From JAVJSU01 sp040219275 (GTDB taxonomy: Bacteria; Chloroflexota; Anaerolineae; Aggregatilineales; Phototrophicaceae), in NCBI GenBank assembly GCA_040219275.1, contig JAVJSU010000075.1, forward strand, positions 16,626 to 80,625: a stretch of DNA of 64,000 nt, written 5' to 3'. This document shows, piece after piece, positions 1 to 7,457 of the stretch (position 1 is its first letter; the number at the start of each line of letters is the position of its first letter). The notes beneath the pieces are model-generated. The model was not told where the DNA came from, did no database searches, and was given only the letters and a program-made list of their open reading frames with translations. Made by a program: the position numbers and the translations under genes.

Positions 1-1
1 C

Positions 2-1378
2 CTGACCTTATTATTACCTGCGACTGCCGGGGAATTGTTGCTCAATAGTGGCGCGGCATTTTTTGAAGAAGGCGCACGCATCAGCAATCCGCGTGTATTT
101 ACGTCCGGCGCGATTGCCACAGGTTTATTGGGCGGTTATATCGTTCTGTTTGGCGGTCTGCGAGATTTAGTCGCGGAGAAATCCCCCGGCTGGCAACGAC
201 TTCTGGCAAGCAGTATTGGCTTGCTTTTCGTCATTCTAATTATCCTCAACGGCAGTCTTGATATTTATTCTGTCCTCGTAGAATTTTCCGAACGCGGTGC
301 AACCTTAGGGCAACGCTTTGTTGAGCATTTCGTGTTTGTGCTGGTCTCGCTTGCCGCCGGTTTGATTATCGGCATTGCGCTGGGACTGTGGGCGGCACGC
401 GACGAAGGGATGCAAGACATAATTTTATACGCCGTCGGGATTATCCAGACCATTCCTAGCCTCGCGCTTTTTGGCGTGTTGCTTGTCCCATTGGCGCGTC
501 TGGGCGATCAACGCTTTTTAGATGTGCTTCAATTTTTTGGCGTGAGTCTGGCAATCGGCATAGCAGTCTTTTTCGCCGTCAGGCTATTGCAAACGCAACT
601 GCCACCAAGATTTCATCCATGGACGATCATTTTTGTATTTGTTGTCCTGTTCTTACCCCTCAGCTTATTCACAATTTTGGTCATTACGTTCGGCTTCCGG
701 TCGGTGTTGAACGTCTTCCTCGATGAGTCGATGAATCAAGGGTTGTTGCTTGTCGCATTAGGTTTTGCGCTCATTCCGACGATCACATGGATTGACCGCC
801 GATTGGATCGTGATCAGTTGAAGCGCGGGTTACGATTGGCGCGGTCTGGCATTTTGATCCTCTCACTGATCGGCGTAGTTGTCTTATTGGTCAACGGCGC
901 GAGTCAGGTGATTGGAGGACGACAGCTTGATACACTCACAATCCGTAATCTGGGCGTTTCCGGTATCGGGACTGCGCCGGCAATTATCGCGCTAACGCTT
1001 TATTCCTTATTACCACTGGTAAGAAACACCTACGCCGGTTTGAAAAATGTCGATCCCGCCATTATTGACTCAGGGCGTGGCATGGGCATGACTCCGGCAC
1101 AAATCTTCTTTCAGATTGAATTGCCATTGGCGTTTCCAGTGATTATGGCAGGCGTGCGGAATGCGGGTATCTCGCTGGTTGGTATCGCCGCAGTCGCATC
1201 TATCATCGGGGCGGGAGCACTGGGCGATTTTATTCTGTTAGGTGTAAACACGACATCAGTAGACCTGATCTTATTGGGTGCTATCCCTGCGGTGATTTTA
1301 GCCGTGATGCTGGATGCCCTATTACAGCTATTAGAAAGTCTATTCACATCACCCGGAATTCAGCGCGTATCGCAATAA
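2..1378 (+). CDS. Osmoprotectant (glycine betaine/choline-type) ABC transporter permease, 5'-truncated by window edge
   Basis: Membrane subunit of an OpuB/OpuC/YehWY-type importer for quaternary-amine osmolytes. The frame is open to the first base, so the TTG at 35 is probably internal and the gene starts upstream. After an N-terminal membrane segment there is a BPD-type permease core. It contains the family stretch QTIPSLALFG near residue 137 and the EAA loop GRGMGMTPAQIFFQIELP near residue 348, which docks on the ATPase. The core is interrupted by an extra hydrophobic insertion with charged loops (about residues 170-300), longer than in typical 210-residue OpuBB proteins. The next gene, 21 bp downstream, encodes the cognate ATPase. 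No binding protein is visible in the window; it may lie upstream. Family assignment is strong; the exact substrate is inferred. Confidence 0.88.
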   Translation: MTLLLPATAGELLLNSGAAFFEEGARISNPRVFTSGAIATGLLGGYIVLFGGLRDLVAEKSPGWQRLLASSIGLLFVILIILNGSLDIYSVLVEFSERGATLGQRFVEHFVFVLVSLAAGLIIGIALGLWAARDEGMQDIILYAVGIIQTIPSLALFGVLLVPLARLGDQRFLDVLQFFGVSLAIGIAVFFAVRLLQTQLPPRFHPWTIIFVFVVLFLPLSLFTILVITFGFRSVLNVFLDESMNQGLLLVALGFALIPTITWIDRRLDRDQLKRGLRLARSGILILSLIGVVVLLVNGASQVIGGRQLDTLTIRNLGVSGIGTAPAIIALTLYSLLPLVRNTYAGLKNVDPAIIDSGRGMGMTPAQIFFQIELPLAFPVIMAGVRNAGISLVGIAAVASIIGAGALGDFILLGVNTTSVDLILLGAIPAVILAVMLDALLQLLESLFTSPGIQRVSQ

Positions 1379-1399
1379 ACATCACACTGGAGTAACTAT

Positions 1400-2536
1400 A
1401 TGATCGAATTCAAAAACGTCGTTAAACAATATCCGAACGGTTTTCGTGCGGTAGATGATCTCAACTTAATGGTACATGAGGGTGAAATCTGTGTGCTGAT
1501 CGGTCCGTCAGGGTGTGGAAAAACGACCTCTATGCGGATGATTAATCGCCTCATCGGCATTAGTAGCGGAGAAATCCTCATCAAGGGGCAACCCAATAAT
1601 GAATTGCCGGTTGAAGAATTGCGTCGGCAAATCGGCTATGCAATCCAGCAGATCGGTTTGCTCCCGCATATGACCATCTCAGACAACATTGCGATTGTGC
1701 CACGCCTGCTACGGTGGGATAACAACCGGATCAATCAACGGGTAGATGAACTGCTTGATCTCGTCGGGCTTGATCCAGATATTACGCGAGATAAATACCC
1801 GCGTCAGCTTTCGGGTGGTCAGCAACAGCGTGTTGGCGTTGCCCGTGCGTTAGGGGCAGATCCGCCCATTATGCTGATGGATGAACCATTCGGCGCGGTA
1901 GACCCGATTACGCGTGAAGTGTTGCAGGCAGAATTTTTGCAGATTCAAGAACGGGTCGGCAAGACGATCATTTTTGTGACACACGATATTGATGAAGCCA
2001 TCAAAATGGGAGATCGTATCGCCATTATGCGTGACGGGCATCTGGTGCAATATGACACGCCGGATACGATCCTCGCGCATCCGGTCAATCGTTTTGTGCG
2101 TGATTTCGTCGGTACAGATCGGACACTGAAACGGCTCGGACTCGTTCGCATTCGCAAGTTGATGGATACAAATCCCCCAACCTGCACCTTCGATTCAACC
2201 GTCGAAGAAGTGCGTGGATGCTTCGTAGATTACGGGTCAAAATCCATTTTTGTGATTGATGATGAAGGACTCCTCAAGGGCTGGGTGGATAAAGAAGAAA
2301 TTGATGACGGTACATCATTGCTTGATGCTATGTATGAAGCGCCGTATATTGATATTTCCGTACGTGATGATGCAACCGCACGAGAAGCCTTAAGTGCGAT
2401 GGTCGCCCGTGGCTTCCGCATTACACCAGTCGTTGATCGTCACGGCAAGCTCGTCGGCACGATCACACTCAAGGCGCTACAAGACCTGGCATCCTATGAT
2501 CCAGGATCGGTTATCGCGAATGGGAGCATGGACTGA
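1400..2536 (+). CDS. Osmoprotectant ABC transporter ATP-binding protein with C-terminal CBS domains
   Basis: ATPase of the betaine/choline-type importer (ProV/OpuCA family). Visible motifs are Walker A GPSGCGKTT (about residues 35-43), Q-loop region QQIGLLPH, signature LSGGQQQRVGVARAL (about 136-150), Walker B IMLMDEPFGAVDP, and the switch His in VTHDIDEA. Residues about 255-370 form a tandem CBS-like module, which in OpuA-type systems senses ionic strength or nucleotides and gates transport. Length (378 aa) is normal for OpuCA. ATG at 1400 follows a GGAG at about 1388. Its stop overlaps the start of the next permease by one base (TGATG), indicating translational coupling. Confidence 0.93.
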   Translation: MIEFKNVVKQYPNGFRAVDDLNLMVHEGEICVLIGPSGCGKTTSMRMINRLIGISSGEILIKGQPNNELPVEELRRQIGYAIQQIGLLPHMTISDNIAIVPRLLRWDNNRINQRVDELLDLVGLDPDITRDKYPRQLSGGQQQRVGVARALGADPPIMLMDEPFGAVDPITREVLQAEFLQIQERVGKTIIFVTHDIDEAIKMGDRIAIMRDGHLVQYDTPDTILAHPVNRFVRDFVGTDRTLKRLGLVRIRKLMDTNPPTCTFDSTVEEVRGCFVDYGSKSIFVIDDEGLLKGWVDKEEIDDGTSLLDAMYEAPYIDISVRDDATAREALSAMVARGFRITPVVDRHGKLVGTITLKALQDLASYDPGSVIANGSMD

Positions 2537-4200
2537 TGGCTGATACGCAACCAACAGCAACAACGCCTGATGCGTCATCCGGCATCAGCTTACCGGGGGC
2601 GGCAATCATATGGCTGATTATTTCCGTGCTGGTTTTTATTGTGGGTACGCAAGTGGTCACATTGCGGGATCAACAACGTTTCACAAATGACTTTGCGCTG
2701 GAAACGGAGCAACTTGACGCAGAAAACACGGTTGAATTGACCATCGTTGCAGGGACATTTGAATATAATGTTACGCCAGAAATCTCCAATCCAGTTGAAA
2801 CCGGAACATTTGCGCCGGATACAGATGATCCTGTTGCGAGTACATTGTTTGACTCTGTTCCCGATCTGACGGAGATCACCGTTGCGCCACAAACCATAAC
2901 CATCGTCTATGATAACGACATTGAACCAGATTTAATGTTGCGCCGCGCTCAACGTCCGGTTGTGAATTCAGTGTTGAACGATGCCGATAGTATTTCCGGC
3001 AATGTTTCTACGGAAGCCGAGCAAACATTGGTTTTTACAACCAGCGATGACGAATGGCGTTATGGTCGCTATGTGCCGGCGTTGATCCCTGAAGACGAGC
3101 AAGAAGTTTATGCAACACGCGAAGAAGGCGAAAGTGGCTCTGCGCTGGCAAAATTTTTGTATGCTGATGTATCTGCGCTACAAGCCCTGACGATCAATCG
3201 GGATAGTTTGATCGTATCCTATCGCGATGGCGCGGTTGAAGATCAAGTTGTCTTGCGTGTTCAGGATGCGTTGAACGATTTTCATCCACGCGCATCCTTA
3301 CAACCGAATCTGTGGCTGTTTTCTGTGGGTACAAGTACCGAACGCGTCCTCGAAATTGATCCGATTGATATGGGTATTCCACTATTTGCCTTCACACTTG
3401 CCTTTGCAATTATTGAATTTTTGCTATTCGTCTATTTTCGTAATCGGGATGAGAAATTGTTACGTCCTCTTGTGCGGGTTGTAGGTGTCTTTTTCCTGTT
3501 CTGGTCATTCTATGGGCATGAACCACTCTGGGATTATGTGCTGGGTCTGATCTTCAAAACGAGCAATCAGCTTGTGCATCCCAATGCGACAGTGATCGAA
3601 TTCGCCGCACAACATCTTGAACTGGTGTTTGTCTCGTCACTCATTACGATCCCCGCTGGTTTACTTTTCGGCATCATCGTTACGCGGGATGAATTCCGTG
3701 AAGTGTTGCCATTGGTCAACAATCTTGTCAATAGCGGGCAAACTGTCCCCACAATCGCCATCGTCGCGTTTATGGCACCGCTGATTGGCTTTGGCTTTTG
3801 GCCCGCCATTATTGCGCTGGTCGCTTATGGCTTGTTACCGGTGGTGAGGAATACCATCGCCGGTTTGGAGGCAGTCGATAACTTCGTGATTGATTCTGCG
3901 CGTGGCATGGGCATGACTCCGCTTCAAATTCTGTTCCAAATCGAGTTACCCATCGCCAGTAGCATCATCATGGCAGGGATTCGTACCAGCATGGTAATCA
4001 ATGTAGGGACGGCAACACTCGGCGCATTTGTTGGCTCCGGTGGGCTGGGAACGCCGATAGCCAGCGGTTTGTCGATGACTGTCGATTCGTTTATTTTGTT
4101 AGGGGCGATCCCTGCGGCATTGTTGGCAATTTTGATTGACTATGTACTCGGTCGAATCGAATTTGTGATTACACCGCGCGGGCTTCAAATCGAAGGTTAA
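2536..4200 (+). CDS. Osmoprotectant ABC transporter permease with large extracytoplasmic domain
   Basis: Second permease of the importer. The C-terminal half (about 340-550) is a BPD-type permease. It carries GQTVPTIAIVAFMAP and the EAA loop GRGMGMTPLQILFQIELP, almost the same loop as the first permease, so the two probably form a heterodimer. The N-terminal half is unusual. One membrane segment (about 21-40) is followed by some 240 polar residues predicted outside, then further membrane segments from about 279. The polar part looks like two copies of one fold (about 66-148 and 164-248) with an Nfu-N-like pattern: G.F, then xPVAxxLFxxPxL, then ITIVYDND. Ordinary OpuBB/BD permeases lack this. 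It starts in a one-base overlap with the ATPase stop. Confidence 0.88.
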   Translation: MADTQPTATTPDASSGISLPGAAIIWLIISVLVFIVGTQVVTLRDQQRFTNDFALETEQLDAENTVELTIVAGTFEYNVTPEISNPVETGTFAPDTDDPVASTLFDSVPDLTEITVAPQTITIVYDNDIEPDLMLRRAQRPVVNSVLNDADSISGNVSTEAEQTLVFTTSDDEWRYGRYVPALIPEDEQEVYATREEGESGSALAKFLYADVSALQALTINRDSLIVSYRDGAVEDQVVLRVQDALNDFHPRASLQPNLWLFSVGTSTERVLEIDPIDMGIPLFAFTLAFAIIEFLLFVYFRNRDEKLLRPLVRVVGVFFLFWSFYGHEPLWDYVLGLIFKTSNQLVHPNATVIEFAAQHLELVFVSSLITIPAGLLFGIIVTRDEFREVLPLVNNLVNSGQTVPTIAIVAFMAPLIGFGFWPAIIALVAYGLLPVVRNTIAGLEAVDNFVIDSARGMGMTPLQILFQIELPIASSIIMAGIRTSMVINVGTATLGAFVGSGGLGTPIASGLSMTVDSFILLGAIPAALLAILIDYVLGRIEFVITPRGLQIEG

Positions 4201-4221
4201 ACTGGAGATAATCTATAACTG

Positions 4222-5721
4222 ATGTGTGGCATTTTCGGAATCTATGGTAAGTCGCAAATTCCTGTTGAAGACTACCTTCAATTGTTAACCCATCGCGGAC
4301 CCGATCATCAGGAGACGCGACTTCTACATCATGTGACGTTCGGACACACCCGTCTGGCGATTGTCGATGTCGAGCATGGTCAGCAACCCTTGCAGTCACC
4401 TGACGGGCGTTACACCTTAATTTGTAATGGTGAAATCTATAATCACGAAACGATCCGCCAGCAATTTCCAGAGTATCATTTTCAAACTGACAGTGATAGT
4501 GAGGCAATTCTCGCCTTATATCATCACTATGGCGTGCAGGCAGTCGAGCGATTGGATGGTATGTTCAGCTTTGCGCTGTATGATAGCGAAACTGACAAGC
4601 TGTTATTAGCGCGAGATCCGCTTGGCATCAAACCCTTATATTATGGCTGGCATGACGATACGCTCTATTTTGGGTCAGAGATCAAAAGTTTGCATCGCAT
4701 CGTTGATGAACTGCACGAATTCCCACCCGGACACACCTATCATGACGGTATTTTTGTGCAGTATTATGACTTGAAGACTCTTCCGACCACGCAGGCAGGG
4801 TCTGATACCCCTACTTTGAGCGAAATCCGTGAATGTTTAACAAGGGCTGTGCAGAAACGGCTGATGTCAGATGTGCCTCTCGGAGTCTATCTAAGCGGCG
4901 GGTTGGATAGCACCATTGTGGCGGCGCTTGTCAAACAGGCGAAACCTGATGTGCATTCGTTCGCCGTTGGCGTAGAAGGTAGCGTCGATATCGAAAATGC
5001 ACGTCTTGCGGCGGACATCATCGGCACGACCCACCATGAATATCTCTATACTGTCGAAGAAATCCGTGAGGCGTTGCCGGAAATCATCTATTACCTTGAG
5101 TCGTTTGATCCATCACTGGTGCGAAGTGCTATCCCTAACTATTTTCTCGCCCGTATGACCCGTGAATATGTGACAGTCGTACTCACTGGCGAGGGTGCGG
5201 ACGAACTCTATGCCGGTTATCACTATCTCAAACAGTTTGACGAACTTCAGTTACATAATGAACTCATCGAATTAACGGCGAGTCTCTATAATTGCAATTT
5301 GCAACGCTGTGATCGCATGACGATGGCGCACAGCATTGAGGCGCGTGTCCCGTTTTTGGACAACGAGTTTGTAGCTATGTCGATGCGTGTGCCCCGATCA
5401 GACAAAATTCATCCGTCAACGCAAACTGAAAAATGGGCTTTGCGTGAAGCCTTTAGCGATATCCTGCCCGCCCATGTGACATGGCGCAAAAAAGAACAGT
5501 TTTCGCAGGGTGCAGGGTCAAATCATATGCTTGAGGCGCTTGCTGAAGGTCAATTTAGCGACGACGACTATCTAACACAGGTGTCTGCCATTGAGCGCCG
5601 GTCTGGACTCAAAATCACATCGAAAGAGATGCTGATGTATTATATCGAATTTCAGCGTGTCTTTTCTGAGAAAGCGTCTTCACTGGTGCGATTATGGCGT
5701 GGTGAAACTATGGATGGCTAG
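4222..5721 (+). CDS. asnB: Asparagine synthase (glutamine-hydrolysing) family protein
   Basis: Class-II glutamine amidotransferase plus asparagine-synthase domain: glutamine-derived ammonia is used to amidate an adenylated carboxylate. The start MCGIFGIYG exposes catalytic Cys2. HRGPD, GHTRLAIVD and CNGEIYNH are the glutaminase motifs. YLSGGLDST (about 227) is the PP-loop that binds ATP, and LTGEGADELYAGY and EARVPFLD complete the synthetase site. At 499 aa it is somewhat shorter than typical AsnB of about 550. A GGAG lies 14 nt upstream of the ATG, a loose spacing. It follows the osmolyte permease by 21 bp on the same strand, so co-transcription is likely. Aspartate is the default substrate, but an amidated osmolyte is a possible alternative (inference from context). 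Confidence 0.9.
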   Translation: MCGIFGIYGKSQIPVEDYLQLLTHRGPDHQETRLLHHVTFGHTRLAIVDVEHGQQPLQSPDGRYTLICNGEIYNHETIRQQFPEYHFQTDSDSEAILALYHHYGVQAVERLDGMFSFALYDSETDKLLLARDPLGIKPLYYGWHDDTLYFGSEIKSLHRIVDELHEFPPGHTYHDGIFVQYYDLKTLPTTQAGSDTPTLSEIRECLTRAVQKRLMSDVPLGVYLSGGLDSTIVAALVKQAKPDVHSFAVGVEGSVDIENARLAADIIGTTHHEYLYTVEEIREALPEIIYYLESFDPSLVRSAIPNYFLARMTREYVTVVLTGEGADELYAGYHYLKQFDELQLHNELIELTASLYNCNLQRCDRMTMAHSIEARVPFLDNEFVAMSMRVPRSDKIHPSTQTEKWALREAFSDILPAHVTWRKKEQFSQGAGSNHMLEALAEGQFSDDDYLTQVSAIERRSGLKITSKEMLMYYIEFQRVFSEKASSLVRLWRGETMDG

Positions 5722-5730
5722 TGCCATTGA

Positions 5731-5763
5731 CGCGCTGACTTGATCGCACCATCAAGGGACGCG
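5731..5763. terminator. Weak stem-loop between convergent genes
   Basis: CTTGAT (5739-5744) and ATCAAG (5751-5756) pair across a six-base loop, with outer GCG/CGC able to pair around an internal loop. It sits in the 60-bp gap between two convergent genes, where a bidirectional terminator is expected. There is no clear T-run on either side, so termination is only a guess. Confidence 0.3.
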
Positions 5764-5781
5764 AAAATGACATCCATCGGT

Positions 5782-6474
5782 CTAATGCGGTAAGGAAGCC
5801 GCAATCTGCCCATCCTGCAAGAGAATGATGTCATCAACGTAGTCATCGACAATCGGATCATGGCTAGTCATCAAAATTGTAAGCCCCTGCCGCCTAACCG
5901 TTTCTTTGAGCATGGCGAGAATATGATGGGTCGTTTCGCTATCAAGTTCGCTGGTGGGTTCATCTGCGAGCACTAAATCTGGTAAGGTGACTAGCGCCCG
6001 TGCAATGGCAATGCGTTGTTGCTGACCACCAGACATCTCATAGGGACGATGGTCTAAATAATCTAATAAGCCCACTTGCTCAAGTCCATCAAGAATCCTT
6101 CCGCGCCGTTCACGACGTGGAACACTGCCTAGCCGCGCCATAATATCCAGATTTTCGTAGCAGGAAAAACTGGGTAACAATCCCATTTGCTGAAAAACAA
6201 ACCCGACTTGCTCGCGTCGCCATCGGGTACGCTGTGTATCATCCATCGCGGAAACATCACGTCCGAAGATGGTGATTTTTCCTGTTGTTGGCGTGTCTAA
6301 TCCACCAAGACAATTCAGCAATGTCGTTTTACCACTTCCAGACCGTCCTTTAAGCACAATGAACTTGCCCTTAACGACAAGAAAGTTAATTCGTTTAAGC
6401 GCCTGAACCGCACCACCATCTGATGGATATGTTCGCCCAACATCCTGTGCCAGAATTGCAATGTCACCATCCAT
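5782..6474 (-). CDS. ABC transporter ATP-binding protein (MacB/LolD-like)
   Basis: Second ATPase of the FtsX-permease system upstream. It shows Walker A GRSGSGKTT, signature MSGGQQQRIAIARAL, Walker B LVLADEPTSELD and the switch His in TSHDP, with the short 230-residue architecture of LolD/MacB/FtsE-type ATPases. The ATG at 6474 is preferred over the upstream in-frame ATG at 6492: GGAAG lies 8 nt before it, and it starts 2 bp after the stop of the preceding ATPase gene instead of inside it. It is the last gene of the adaptor-permease-ATPase-ATPase operon. The partner permease and the division of labour between the two ATPases are inferred from position. Confidence 0.9.
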   Translation of the reverse strand: MDGDIAILAQDVGRTYPSDGGAVQALKRINFLVVKGKFIVLKGRSGSGKTTLLNCLGGLDTPTTGKITIFGRDVSAMDDTQRTRWRREQVGFVFQQMGLLPSFSCYENLDIMARLGSVPRRERRGRILDGLEQVGLLDYLDHRPYEMSGGQQQRIAIARALVTLPDLVLADEPTSELDSETTHHILAMLKETVRRQGLTILMTSHDPIVDDYVDDIILLQDGQIAASLPH

Positions 6475-6476
6475 AC

Positions 6477-7457
6477 CTATTTCTTCCACCATCTCAATTT
6501 CGACAGAATGCCACTATTTTCTTCGACACGATTGTATGCACGTTTAATATACACTTCTGCCTGCGATGACGTTTCTTCCAGATTTTTGACCGCACGAATC
6601 AGCAATCCGTCTTCAATCACTTCCATTTGCACACGATTCTGGATCGAGAGTTGTTCGCGTAAGTCTTTTGGAATTTGCAAACGTCCGGCAGAATCTAAGA
6701 CGATTAATTCCTCAAAATGGTCATTTTGCGTCGTAGATGTGGTCTCATTTGGACGACGACGCACCGTTTCACTCGCCATTTTGCCATCGCGGATCGCAAC
6801 GACGCGCCCAACATGCTGTGCAATCTCCGGATCATGGCTCACGATAATAATGGTTAAGCCAAGTTCATGATTCAGTTGTTTGAATAAGGCATATATGCGA
6901 TCCGATGTCGTCGCGTCAAGATCACCGGTGGGTTCATCCGCCAATAACAGCTTCGGTTCATTGGCAAGCGCGACAGCAATGGCAACACGTTGTTGCTCGC
7001 CCCCTGATAATTGCAAAAGTTTATGGTGATAGCGGTCTTGCAAACCAACCATATCCATTAACATTTTTGCGCGCTCATCAACCACACGTCCAACACGCCC
7101 TGCCAACGTCATGGGGAGCTTGATATTTTCCAATGCAGAAAGATAAGGAATGAGATTACGACTGCCCTGTTGCCACACAAAGCCAACATCCATCTGGCGA
7201 TAGGTATCGAGTTCTCGTGAAGACATTTTTAGCAGATTTTTACCCGCAATAACAATTTGCCCAACGGACGGGCGCACCAACCCACCGAGCACATTCATCA
7301 AGGTAGATTTGCCACTCCCGCTTGCACCCACAATGCCGATAAGCTCGCCCCGTTTAATAGACAAATCGAGTCCTTGCAACGCGAGTACTTCGGTTTCCGC
7401 GACCTTAAAGATTTTGACCAGATTCTCACAAACGATATAAGCATCTTTGTTTTCCAT
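6477..7457 (-). CDS. ABC transporter ATP-binding protein with C-terminal AbrB/SpoVT-like domain
   Basis: First ATPase of the MacAB-like set. It has Walker A GASGSGKS (about 45-52), signature QLSGGEQQRVAIAVAL, Walker B LLLADEPTGDLD and VSHDP. MacB/LolD-type ATPases usually end near residue 230, but this one goes on. About 250-292 reads as a swapped-hairpin AbrB/MazE/SpoVT module (VLDSAGRLQIPKDLREQL, then DGLLIRAV), followed by a charged tail ending LRWWKK. The ATG at 7457 is chosen over the TTG at 7460: GGAGG lies 7 nt before it and it overlaps the permease stop by one base (TGATG). The ATPase role is secure. The tail may mediate dimerisation or DNA binding; its function is unknown. Confidence 0.92.
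   Translation of the reverse strand: MENKDAYIVCENLVKIFKVAETEVLALQGLDLSIKRGELIGIVGASGSGKSTLMNVLGGLVRPSVGQIVIAGKNLLKMSSRELDTYRQMDVGFVWQQGSRNLIPYLSALENIKLPMTLAGRVGRVVDERAKMLMDMVGLQDRYHHKLLQLSGGEQQRVAIAVALANEPKLLLADEPTGDLDATTSDRIYALFKQLNHELGLTIIIVSHDPEIAQHVGRVVAIRDGKMASETVRRRPNETTSTTQNDHFEELIVLDSAGRLQIPKDLREQLSIQNRVQMEVIEDGLLIRAVKNLEETSSQAEVYIKRAYNRVEENSGILSKLRWWKK

Noticed and set aside
5739..5756. Strong terminator between the asparagine-synthase and ATPase genes
   Set aside because: The stem is only 6 bp and has no T-run; retained only as a weak structure.
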